From positions 372,001 through 436,000 of the forward strand of contig NZ_UAUI01000001.1 in NCBI RefSeq assembly GCF_900455735.1: a stretch of 64,000 nucleotides of DNA, given 5' to 3'. Position 1 is the stretch's first letter; every line of letters begins with the position of its first letter. The position numbers were made by a program, and so were the translations under genes. Source of the DNA: Rhodococcus wratislaviensis. GTDB taxonomy: Bacteria; Actinomycetota; Actinomycetes; Mycobacteriales; Mycobacteriaceae. Positions 8,552 to 16,892 of the stretch are shown here, piece after piece. The notes under the pieces are model-generated. The model saw nothing but the letters and a program-made list of their open reading frames with translations, searched no databases and was not told the DNA's origin.

Positions 8552-8726
8552 TCCGCGATGCTCCTTCGCTCTCGTGCATCGGCTGCCGGCCCGCCGGTGT
8601 GCCGACGATCCCGTCCGGACGCAAAATGTGAGTCACGTCACTGTCGATGCCTCAACAGTTGTAGCCGACGGCGCCGCGCCTGTCATCTAGACAAATGTCC
8701 AGCTGTGCCGTCACATGACAAAGCGC

Positions 8727-9590
8727 TCAGGTAGTGGCCACCAACAGATCTTCTCCACTCGACGGGCGCAGGCCGTCGGATCGACCGGCGAAGTAGCGCT
8801 CGGCGAGTGAAGTTCCCGCCACATGCTGCGCGCCGTCGAAGCCGGCCTCGCGGGCCAGGGTCAGCATTTCCTGCGGGGTGTAGAAACTGATGAACGGTGT
8901 TCCGGCCGCTCGTGCACCGCGCTCGGACGCCTGGAGTCCGGGGCGATCGGCGTCGTCGAGAAGTTCGGTCGGCAGAAGGAACGTCATCGCCAGCGTCGAG
9001 CCGGCAGCGAGACCGGCGAGCTGGCGCAGGGTGGCCGCGGTGGCGTCTTTCGTGAGGTACATCGTGACGCCGGTCGAGACGACGACCGCAGGCAGGCGAG
9101 GATCGAAGCCCGCCGCAGCCAGCTGCTCCGACCAGGACTCGCTCGCCTCGAAGTCGACCGGCACCAGCCGCAGCCAGTCGGGAACACCGAAGCCGAGCTC
9201 GATCAGCCGTTTCCGCTTCCAGGTTTGGGGGCCGGGCTGGTCGACCTCGAACACCCGCATCCGGGAGGCGATCTCCGGCCTACGCTGGGCAAACGTGTCC
9301 AGGCCCGCCCCCAGGATGACGTATTGGACGACACCGCGGCCGGCCTGCTCGACAACCATCTCCTCGATGAAACGAGCACGCGCGACGATCGCCGCCCGAA
9401 ACCCGCTGGTGCCGGCCGGGTCCATGTCCGGGCGAGCCCGCCAGCCCTCGTCCGGCGCCGCGAGCTGCAGGCCGATCTCGTCGACGAGAACGTGCGGTGG
9501 AGCGTCGACCTGTAGGTGCATCGCCCGCCACAGGGCAACCCGCACGGCCGTACTGTCCGGTCCGTCCGTCTGCTCGCCTGCCGTCGCCAT
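8727..9590 (-). CDS. SAM-dependent methyltransferase, LCM/TIGR00027 family
   Basis: This is a 287-residue class I methyltransferase of the leucine-carboxyl-methyltransferase-like group that is expanded in mycobacteria and rhodococci. The SAM loop is YVILGAGLDTFAQRRP, followed by the acidic EVDQPGPQTWKRKRL and the post-I segment VDFEASESWSEQL. VVVSTGVTMYL is the family's central strand and helix. The substrate is unknown for nearly all members; hydroxyl or carboxyl groups of small molecules are likely. The ATG at 9590 is preferred, since an in-frame GTG at 9608 would include the ribosome site gaggag. Confidence 0.87.
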   Translation of the reverse strand: MATAGEQTDGPDSTAVRVALWRAMHLQVDAPPHVLVDEIGLQLAAPDEGWRARPDMDPAGTSGFRAAIVARARFIEEMVVEQAGRGVVQYVILGAGLDTFAQRRPEIASRMRVFEVDQPGPQTWKRKRLIELGFGVPDWLRLVPVDFEASESWSEQLAAAGFDPRLPAVVVSTGVTMYLTKDATAATLRQLAGLAAGSTLAMTFLLPTELLDDADRPGLQASERGARAAGTPFISFYTPQEMLTLAREAGFDGAQHVAGTSLAERYFAGRSDGLRPSSGEDLLVATT

Positions 9591-9677
9591 GACGTTCTCG
9601 CTCCTCACGGTCAGTTCTCCGCCGGCCGACCCCGCGCCCAGCTAACGCCCGCCCCGCTCTCAGCGTATATACCTCGT

Positions 9678-10148
9678 ATGAAGCCTTCAGTGAAGCGAGC
9701 CATCGGCCTGTTCACGGCCACAGCAGCTGCGTTCCTCGCGTTCGCGACACCCGCGCAGGCGACCTCCCCCACCCCGGTCTACTTCCGCGTGGGAAACTTC
9801 AACTGCTCGATCGCACCCGACGACGTCGTGGGATGCGATCTGCCACAACCATTGCCGATGGACTTTCCGATCCTCGGCGAGTTCGGTTTGCCGTGGCTGG
9901 GACCCGTCCAGCATGTCGTCATCGATCGTCCCTGGCTTCCCGCTCACCCCATCTACCCGCCCGGCACCCCGTTCACCCTCCCCGGCGGCAACCCCGACAT
10001 CTCCGAGGTTGCTACCAGCCAGAGCATGTACCAGAAGACGATCACCCACGGGGGAACCACCTGTCTCGCAGGCTTCATGGGCGACCTCACCTGCACCGCC
10101 AAGGGGCACAGCTTCGTCGTCACCGTCTACGGAATCCACGCGCATTGA
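9678..10148 (+). CDS. Secreted protein of unknown function
   Basis: This 156-residue protein begins with a classical signal peptide: basic KPSVKR, a hydrophobic core AIGLFTATAAAFLAFATPA, and a likely signal peptidase I site after AQA near residue 29. The mature part is about 127 residues, proline-rich, with four cysteines (NFNCSI, VVGCDL, TTCLAG, DLTCTA) that could form two disulfides. The C-terminal half, THGGTTCLAGFMGDLTCTAKGHSF, resembles small secreted actinobacterial proteins with a conserved glycine-cysteine core. I do not recognise a named family. It is convergent with the UvrA-like gene, 44 bases apart. Confidence 0.75.
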   Translation: MKPSVKRAIGLFTATAAAFLAFATPAQATSPTPVYFRVGNFNCSIAPDDVVGCDLPQPLPMDFPILGEFGLPWLGPVQHVVIDRPWLPAHPIYPPGTPFTLPGGNPDISEVATSQSMYQKTITHGGTTCLAGFMGDLTCTAKGHSFVVTVYGIHAH

Positions 10149-10192
10149 ACCGGTCCCACACCGAGTGGATGTCGACTACGTCCTACGCAACG

Positions 10193-12730
10193 TCACACGG
10201 CGAGGTGCCGGGCGAGGTAGGCGGCGGTGGCGGAGCCGGCCGTCTCGGCCACGACCGTCGGTGGCCCCGAGGCGATGATCCGGCCGCCGTTTTCTCCGCC
10301 GCCCGGCCCGAGGTCGATCATCCAGTCCGCCGAGGCAATGACCGGCATGTCGTGTTCGACGAGTACGACGGTATTTCCCGCCGCGACGAGACGTCGCAAC
10401 ACCGTCATGAGGCGGTCGACGTCGGCGGGGTGCAATCCAGTGGTCGGTTCGTCGAGTACGTAGAGGGTGTGCCCGGATCGGATGCGCTGCAGTTCGCTGG
10501 CGAGCTTCACACGTTGGGCCTCCCCACCGGACAGGGTGGTTGCCGATTGGCCGAGTCGCAGGTATCCGAGACCGACTTCGACCAACATGTCAAGGCTTTT
10601 CGCCGCTGCCGGAACGTGACTCAGGAACGCGCGGGCGTCGTCGACCGTCATGGCGAGAACGTCGGCGATCGTCCGGTCGTCGACGAGAATCTCGAGGGTC
10701 TCTGCGTTGTATCGTGCGCCCGCGCAGGCCGGGCAGGGAGCGGAGGCCTCGGGCAGGAACAGCATGCCGATGGTGATCGAACCGGCGCCCTCGCATTCTT
10801 CGCAACGGCCGCCCCTGACATTGAATGAGAATCGGCCCGGGTTGTATCCCCGTTCGCGGGCAACGGGGTTCGCAGCGAAGAGTCGCCGGATCACATCGAA
10901 GAGGCCGGTGTAGGTCGCGAGATTCGAGCGTGGAGTCCGCCCGATGGGAGCCTGGTCCACGCGCACCAGCCGGGTGACGTGCCCGAGCCCATGAGCGGCC
11001 ACGACCGTCGGCCCGGTGTCGTTCTCGCGCTCGTCGGCCAGTACGACCGTGGAGTCGTCGGCTTCGTCTGCCCCGGCGTCGGTGCCGGCTTCGCTGTCGA
11101 CACCGAGGTGTTGGGCGACGACGTCGGTGAGCACACGGCTCACGAGTGTGGATTTTCCGGATCCGGACACGCCCGTGACCGCGGTGAGCACCCCGAGCGG
11201 AATCCGCACTGTCAGATCACGCAGGTTGTGCATCGTGATACCGGCGAGTTCGATCCACCTGCCCGGACGTCCGGGCTCGGGGCAACTCTCGGGGGTTCCG
11301 AAAAGGAATCGGCGAGTCACGGATTCGGGGACGTGAGCGAGACCGACCACCGTGCCGCTGTAGAGCACCCGGCCACCATGCTCCCCGGCACCGGGACCGA
11401 CGTCGACGATCCAATCTGCCGCCCGGACGACATCGAGGTTGTGTTCGATGACGAAGACGGAGTTACCCGCCGCGCGTAGTCGCCGCACGGCGGCGACCAG
11501 CGCCTCGGTGTCGGCGGGATGCAGGCCTGCGGACGGTTCGTCGAGGACGTACAGCACTCCGAACAGACCCGATTGGAGCTGGGTGGCCAGCCGCAGGCGC
11601 TGAAGTTCGCCCGGCGAGAGGGTGGTGGTCGATCGGCTGAGGCTCAAGTATCCCAGCCCGAGCTCGGTCAAACCCTCGAGGCGGCCGAGAAGATTGTCCA
11701 CCAATGCCGCTGATGCTCGATCTGTTGCGTCACTTGCGGCGGATTCGTGGGATGCGACGACGGCGTCGAGGACGGCTGCCAGATCGGCCAGTGACAGATC
11801 CGTGGCGTCGGCTATGTCGAGGCCGGCGAACCGTACGGCCAACGCCTCCGGGCGTAGCCGTTTGCCATTGCATGCACTGCAGGGGCGGGACACCAGGTAT
11901 CGGGTGACCTTCGCCCGCTGAGTTGCGCTCTTCGTCGTCGCGAAGGTGTGCAGAACGTAGGTGCGGGCACTCGAGAACGTTCCCTGGTAATCGCGCACCA
12001 TCTTGCCCGGATCGCGCACGGGTGACACCGTGACCGTGGGTTGCTCATCGGTGGTGAGGATCCACTCGCGCTGGTCCTCCGGCAGCTCGGACCAGGGGCG
12101 GTCCACGTCGATGCCGAGTGTGTCCAGGATGTCACGGTAGTTCTTCCCCAGCCAGGCGCCGGGCCATGCGGCGACGGCGCCGCCGCGGATACTTCGGCTC
12201 GGGTCCGGCACCAGGGCATCGATGTCGACGTCGTGGGTGCGGCCGAGCCCGTGACAGGCCGGGCATCCACCTTCGGGTGTGTTGGACGAGAAGGCGTTCG
12301 AGTCGAGGACGGGAGCGCCCGGCGGGTAGGTTCCGACTCGGGAGAACAGCATCCGCAGCACGTTTGAGATGTGGGTGAGGGTGCCGACCGACGATCTGGC
12401 GGAGGTGTGACCGCGGGCCTGCTGCAATGCAACCGCCGGTGGAAGCCCGGTGATGTCCCCTACCCTGGGTGCTCCGATCTGATCCATCAGCCGTCGCGCG
12501 TACGGGGTCACGGACTCGAGGAAGCGTCGTTGCGCTTCGGCGTAGATGGTGCCGAAGGCCAACGAAGACTTACCCGATCCCGAGACTCCCGTGAACGCGA
12601 CGATGCAGTCCCGGGGAATGAACACATCGACGTGGGCAAGGTTGTGTTCGCTGGCGTCGAACACTTCGATTCCGCCGAATGCCTGGGCACGTAACGGTTC
12701 AGCCTGCGGTACGGGATCGAAGGTGGGCAC
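10193..12730 (-). CDS. UvrA2-like excinuclease ABC-family ATPase
   Basis: This 845-residue protein has the UvrA plan of two ABC ATPase cassettes with zinc-finger inserts. Walker A motifs are at residues 48-55 and 520-527 (GVSGSGKS in each). CPAC, CSAC and CEEC/CPAC pairs form the zinc modules, and Walker B is YVLDEPSAGLHP then YVLDEPTTGLHP. The first signature motif is LSPGE, against LSGGE in the second. It is about 100 residues shorter than housekeeping UvrA, as in UvrA2/DrrC proteins, which lack the UvrB-binding region and are linked to drug or DNA-damage tolerance. GTG at 12730 after ctggagcagtt is the chosen start; the frame extends upstream, but that part has no UvrA similarity. Confidence 0.88.
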   Translation of the reverse strand: MPTFDPVPQAEPLRAQAFGGIEVFDASEHNLAHVDVFIPRDCIVAFTGVSGSGKSSLAFGTIYAEAQRRFLESVTPYARRLMDQIGAPRVGDITGLPPAVALQQARGHTSARSSVGTLTHISNVLRMLFSRVGTYPPGAPVLDSNAFSSNTPEGGCPACHGLGRTHDVDIDALVPDPSRSIRGGAVAAWPGAWLGKNYRDILDTLGIDVDRPWSELPEDQREWILTTDEQPTVTVSPVRDPGKMVRDYQGTFSSARTYVLHTFATTKSATQRAKVTRYLVSRPCSACNGKRLRPEALAVRFAGLDIADATDLSLADLAAVLDAVVASHESAASDATDRASAALVDNLLGRLEGLTELGLGYLSLSRSTTTLSPGELQRLRLATQLQSGLFGVLYVLDEPSAGLHPADTEALVAAVRRLRAAGNSVFVIEHNLDVVRAADWIVDVGPGAGEHGGRVLYSGTVVGLAHVPESVTRRFLFGTPESCPEPGRPGRWIELAGITMHNLRDLTVRIPLGVLTAVTGVSGSGKSTLVSRVLTDVVAQHLGVDSEAGTDAGADEADDSTVVLADERENDTGPTVVAAHGLGHVTRLVRVDQAPIGRTPRSNLATYTGLFDVIRRLFAANPVARERGYNPGRFSFNVRGGRCEECEGAGSITIGMLFLPEASAPCPACAGARYNAETLEILVDDRTIADVLAMTVDDARAFLSHVPAAAKSLDMLVEVGLGYLRLGQSATTLSGGEAQRVKLASELQRIRSGHTLYVLDEPTTGLHPADVDRLMTVLRRLVAAGNTVVLVEHDMPVIASADWMIDLGPGGGENGGRIIASGPPTVVAETAGSATAAYLARHLAV

Positions 12731-12935
12731 AACTGCTCCAGGTGTCGGTTCGTGCTCGGACAGGTTACGTACCAGTCTTCCTCGAGGGGTGGAACCATGT
12801 GTACCGGCGGCGCTCCCGCGGGGAGAGTCCGCCCAAATTCCATCGGCTTGCGCTGCGTGCGAACCCAATCGGCGGGATGCCTCGTGTCCTCGGGCCACTC
12901 GGCAGGTGATTGTCTGGCGGTGTAGTGGGTGGAGG

Positions 12936-14102
12936 TCAGACGATGTTCGTCTCACCTGCGCCGATACCGGCCTGCGCGAAGCGTCCCAGGGCGAAGGAGC
13001 TGATGTCGTATCCGGGCTCCTTGCCGTGGTAGAGGTCGCACACGATTTCACCGGTCGCCGGTCCCATCAGGAAGCCGTGGCCGGAGTAGCCGGTGGCGAT
13101 GAGCAGGCCCTCGACCTCGGTGGAGCGGTCGATGATCTGGTTGCGGTCGGGGGTGACCTCGTAGAGGCCGGCCCACCCGGTGCTGATGCCGTAATCCAGT
13201 ACGGCCGGCACCCGGGTCTCGGCGATCGCGCCCAGTCCCATCAGCCAGTCCTCGAGTTCGAACTTGAGGTTGAATCCCTCGCGCTCGTTCGGGTCGGACC
13301 AGCCGAGAAGCAGACCCTTGCCTTCCGGGTGGAAGTAGAAGTTCGACGGGAAGTCGATGGTCAGCGACGGCGAGGACTCGGGCAGCTCGGAGAGCGGCTC
13401 GGTGAAGGCGATCTGTCGACGGACGGGAACGACGGGGATGTTCACCCCGAGCATGTCGCCGATGCCGGCCGACCAGGCTCCGGCGGCGCAGACCACGGTG
13501 TCGGTCTTGATGCGTCCGTGTTCGGTCACCACAGCGGTGATCGTGCCACCTGTGCTCTCGATGTCGGTGACCGCGCAATGACGGATGATGCGGGCGCCGT
13601 GTCGTCGGGCAGCGGCGGCGTATCCCATCACGACCGATTCGGGGGTGGCCTTGCCGTCCTGGGGCGACCAGGACGCGGCGAGGAGTCCGTCTGTACTGAT
13701 GAGCGGCGAAATCTCCTGCGCTTCTTCGGGGGTGACCATGCGGCTCGGAACGCCGTGTCGGTTCTGCAGCGCGACGCTCTCGGTGAAGATGTCGATGTTC
13801 GTCTGGTCCGAGAGGAGGTAGAGGTAGCCGTCGCGGCTGAAGTCGATCTCCTGGTGGTACTCCTGCGCGAACCGCGAATACACGTCGAGGCCGCGCAGAC
13901 CGATCGCGATGTTGGCCTCGTTGCTGAAGGAGGCGCGAACACCGCCGGCGGCCTTGCAGGTCGAGCCGCACGCCAACTCGTCCTTCTCCAGGAGGACGAC
14001 GTCGGAGACCCCGGATTCGGCGAGGTGGAACGCAATGCTGGCGCCGATGACGCCGCCGCCGATCACGGCGACGGATGCCTGCTCGGGGAGTTCCTTGCTC
14101 AT
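12936..14102 (-). CDS. FAD-dependent amino-acid oxidoreductase (DAO family), candidate pipecolate oxidase
   Basis: This is a 388-residue flavoprotein of the D-amino-acid/sarcosine oxidase fold. The FAD motif is VAVIGGGVIGASIAFHLAESG with an acidic LEKDE, and the C-terminal second flavin contact is LIATGYSGHGFLMGPATGE. The best general resemblance is to sarcosine oxidase beta subunit, HcnC and L-proline/pipecolate oxidases. It is the last gene of the operon hglS-ALDH7-dehydrogenase-FAD enzyme. In that setting I infer oxidation of L-pipecolate to piperideine-6-carboxylate, the ALDH7 substrate. An L-2-hydroxyglutarate dehydrogenase role is an alternative within the same fold. The start ATG follows agaggacgac. 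Confidence 0.82.
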   Translation of the reverse strand: MSKELPEQASVAVIGGGVIGASIAFHLAESGVSDVVLLEKDELACGSTCKAAGGVRASFSNEANIAIGLRGLDVYSRFAQEYHQEIDFSRDGYLYLLSDQTNIDIFTESVALQNRHGVPSRMVTPEEAQEISPLISTDGLLAASWSPQDGKATPESVVMGYAAAARRHGARIIRHCAVTDIESTGGTITAVVTEHGRIKTDTVVCAAGAWSAGIGDMLGVNIPVVPVRRQIAFTEPLSELPESSPSLTIDFPSNFYFHPEGKGLLLGWSDPNEREGFNLKFELEDWLMGLGAIAETRVPAVLDYGISTGWAGLYEVTPDRNQIIDRSTEVEGLLIATGYSGHGFLMGPATGEIVCDLYHGKEPGYDISSFALGRFAQAGIGAGETNIV

Positions 14103-14150
14103 GTCGTCCTCTTCTTTCCTTCGAGAATAGAGATGTAGTGCCCGGGTCGG

Positions 14151-15299
14151 TCAGAATGCGGCGTTCTGGGGGGCACGCCCGCGGAGCAGCATGGCTTCGC
14201 GAACGCGCTCCTGGGCGGTGGCGCGGGCCACCTCGTGGGTGGTCCGACCCTGAGCCTTCGACGCATCGAGGGTGTCGATGGTGCTGGCGCGCAGCTTGTT
14301 CGAGATGTTGTCGAACACAGCTGCCGGTTCGGGACGGATTCCGGAGAAGCGGGCATCCATCGCCACGGCTGCGGCGACCACACCGCCGGCGTTGGCGATG
14401 AAGTCCGGAACCACGGTCACGCCGCGGTCGAACAGCACCGACTGTGCCTCGGGGCTGCTCGGCAGGTTCGCGCCTTCGACGACGATCTTGGCCGGCGACG
14501 TGCGAGCGAGATCGGCGTCGATGACGTCCTGCAACGCTGCCGGGATCAGGATGTCCGCCGTCACCGAGAGTTCTTCCCCGGCAGCGAGAGGCTTGGCGTC
14601 GGAGTACTGGTCGACGAGTCCGTCACCGTACTGATCGCGCAGGTCGAGCAAGGTGGCGACGTCGAGCCCGTCCGGGTTGTGGATGCCGCCCTGCGAGGTG
14701 GACACAGCGACGACGGTCGCCCCGAGTTCCGCGAGGCGCTTCGCGGACGCAGCTCCGACCTCTCCGAAGCCCTGAATCGACACGCTCAGCGAACCGGTGG
14801 ACAGGCCGAGGGCTTGCGCAGCGGCGTCGGCCGACTCCGCGACACCGTGGCCGGTGACCCCGAGTTGGTCGTACGGGAGCCCGCCGAGCGCGTGGGGGGT
14901 GCCCACCGCGCCGCCGCGACCGCCGACCTCGTCGAGCATGATCGCGGCGTCCTTCTCGGTCAATCCCACGTCGAGCCCGAAAACGTACTCCTCGGGGACC
15001 TCGTTGCGCAGTGCCCGGACGAAGGCACGCAGAACCGCTTCCTTGGAGGAGGCGGTCGGGTCGGCCCAGATGCCGGCCTTGGCGCCGCCGTAGAACAGGT
15101 CGACCCCCGCCCACTTCCAGGTCATGTTGCGGGCCAGCCTGGCGACCTCGCCGACACTGACCGTGGTGGACATGCGGGTGCCGCCCTTGCCCATTCCGCG
15201 GGCGGTGTTGTCGATGACCAGAACGCCGCGCATGCCGGTGCGTGCATCGGAGACACACACGACCTTCTCCGGGCCCCATTCGTCGATCAATTCGAACAT
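14151..15299 (-). CDS. Glu/Leu/Phe/Val-type amino-acid dehydrogenase
   Basis: This 382-residue enzyme belongs to the NAD(P)-dependent glutamate/leucine dehydrogenase superfamily, which reversibly deaminates an amino acid to the 2-oxo acid. The catalytic-lysine loop is YGGAKAGIWADP, the nucleotide fold has IQGFGEVGAASAKRLAE, and the C-terminal VPDFIANAGGVV is typical. It lies 36 bases downstream of the ALDH7 gene and 48 bases before the FAD oxidase start, so it is in the same operon. Since ALDH7 makes 2-aminoadipate and HglS uses 2-oxoadipate, the missing deamination step would fit this enzyme; that is inference from context. Glutamate is the default substrate otherwise. SD gaggagcaacgacg precedes ATG 15299. 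Confidence 0.85.
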   Translation of the reverse strand: MFELIDEWGPEKVVCVSDARTGMRGVLVIDNTARGMGKGGTRMSTTVSVGEVARLARNMTWKWAGVDLFYGGAKAGIWADPTASSKEAVLRAFVRALRNEVPEEYVFGLDVGLTEKDAAIMLDEVGGRGGAVGTPHALGGLPYDQLGVTGHGVAESADAAAQALGLSTGSLSVSIQGFGEVGAASAKRLAELGATVVAVSTSQGGIHNPDGLDVATLLDLRDQYGDGLVDQYSDAKPLAAGEELSVTADILIPAALQDVIDADLARTSPAKIVVEGANLPSSPEAQSVLFDRGVTVVPDFIANAGGVVAAAVAMDARFSGIRPEPAAVFDNISNKLRASTIDTLDASKAQGRTTHEVARATAQERVREAMLLRGRAPQNAAF

Positions 15300-15335
15300 C
15301 GTCGTTGCTCCTCGTGCGATTCGAAAGGGGGGATG

Positions 15336-16892
15336 TCAGCCGAAGTTGACGCCCTGAGCCAGGGGCAGCTCGCGGGAGTAGTTGATGGTGTTGGTCGCGC
15401 GGCGCATGTAGGCGCGCCAGGCGTCCGAGCCGGATTCGCGGCCGCCGCCGGTGGTCTTCTCGCCGCCGAACGCGCCGCCGATCTCTGCGCCGGACGTGCC
15501 GATGTTGACGTTGACGATGCCGCAGTCCGAACCGTCGGCGGCGATGAATCGCTCCGCCTCACGCTGGTCGGTGGTGAAGATCGACGACGACAAACCCTGC
15601 GGGACGTCGTTGTGCAGGGCGATCGCTTCCTCGAACGTGTCGTAGGTCAGCACGTAGAGGATCGGGGCGAAGGTTTCGTCCTTGACGATCTCACTCTGGG
15701 TCGGCATCCGCACGATCGCCGGCTCGACGTAGTACGAGTTTTCGCTGCTCGGGCGGCGTTTGCCGCCGACGAGGATCTCGCCGCCCTGTGCGACAGCCTT
15801 GTCGAGGGCTGCGGTCATGTTGGCGTGGGACTTGCCGTCGATCAGCGGGCCCACCAGGGTGCTGTCGGCGAACGGGTCGCCGATCGGGAGGCGGCCGTAG
15901 ACCTGGGAGATCCGGTCGATCAGCTCGTCGGCGATGTCCTGGTGGACGATGATGCGGCGCATCGAGGTGCAGCGTTGGCCGGCGGTGCCGGCGGCGGCGA
16001 AGACGATTCCGCGGGTGGCGATGTCGAGGTCCGCGGACGGGGTGACGATCGCAGCGTTGTTTCCGCCGAGCTCGAGGATGGCGCGGCCGAAGCGGGCGGC
16101 GACGCGGGGAGCGATCTGCTCACCCATCCGCTCGGAACCGGTGGCACTGATCAACGGCACCTTCGGGCTGTCGATCAGGGCCTGGGTGTCGGCGGCGCTC
16201 GCCGAGACGAGGACGTTCAGGTTGGCCGGGGCGCCGGATTCTCTTGCGGCACGGTCGAACAGCGCCGAGCAGGCGGCGGCGGTGAGGGTGGTCAGCTGCG
16301 CGGGCTTCCAGATCACCGAGTCACCGCAGACGATGGCAAGAGCCAGGTTCCAGGACCATACCGCGGCCGGGAAGTTGAACGCCGAGACGACACCGACGAC
16401 ACCGAGCGGGTGCCAGGTCTCCATCAGTCGGTGTCCGGGACGCTCCGAGGGCATGGTGCGGCCGTCGAGCTGCCGGGACAGACCGACCGCGAAGTCGCAG
16501 ATGTCGATCATTTCCTGAACCTCGCCGAGGGCCTCCGAGCGGATCTTGCCGACCTCGATGCTGATCAGGTTGGCGACGTCTTCCTTGTGCTCGGTGAGCA
16601 GTTCGCCGAGGCGTTTGATCAGGAATCCGCGGACCGGGCCGGGAACGGTGCGCCACTGCAGGAAGGCCTCGTGGGCGGCATCGATCGCGGCCTCGACGTC
16701 GGCGGCGTCTGCGGCGGGATAGTCGAAGAGGCTCTCCCCCGTGACCGGGGAGCGGGTGGTGATGGTGTTGTCGACCCCTGCGGTATCGAGTACGGCCGGG
16801 TCGACCCCACATCGCTGCAGGCTGGTGCGTGCGAGGGTGCGCAGTTCGTCGGTGGTGGGCAGGGCGATGGTCTCGGCGACAGCGGTGCTCAT
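15336..16892 (-). CDS. ALDH7-family 2-aminoadipate semialdehyde dehydrogenase (P6C dehydrogenase)
   Basis: This 518-residue aldehyde dehydrogenase matches the ALDH7/antiquitin group, whose bacterial members (Pcd, AmaB) oxidise 2-aminoadipate 6-semialdehyde, the open form of piperideine-6-carboxylate, to 2-aminoadipate. The catalytic cysteine is Cys308 in GQRCTS, and the general base is in ILELGGNNA. The diagnostic C-terminal signature NIGTSGAEIGGAFGGEKTTG followed by GRESGSDAWRAYMRR is present. Its ATG touches the hglS stop (TAAATG), so translation is probably coupled. Position between HglS and the Glu/Leu-type dehydrogenase makes lysine/pipecolate catabolism the likely role. Confidence 0.9.
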   Translation of the reverse strand: MSTAVAETIALPTTDELRTLARTSLQRCGVDPAVLDTAGVDNTITTRSPVTGESLFDYPAADAADVEAAIDAAHEAFLQWRTVPGPVRGFLIKRLGELLTEHKEDVANLISIEVGKIRSEALGEVQEMIDICDFAVGLSRQLDGRTMPSERPGHRLMETWHPLGVVGVVSAFNFPAAVWSWNLALAIVCGDSVIWKPAQLTTLTAAACSALFDRAARESGAPANLNVLVSASAADTQALIDSPKVPLISATGSERMGEQIAPRVAARFGRAILELGGNNAAIVTPSADLDIATRGIVFAAAGTAGQRCTSMRRIIVHQDIADELIDRISQVYGRLPIGDPFADSTLVGPLIDGKSHANMTAALDKAVAQGGEILVGGKRRPSSENSYYVEPAIVRMPTQSEIVKDETFAPILYVLTYDTFEEAIALHNDVPQGLSSSIFTTDQREAERFIAADGSDCGIVNVNIGTSGAEIGGAFGGEKTTGGGRESGSDAWRAYMRRATNTINYSRELPLAQGVNFG

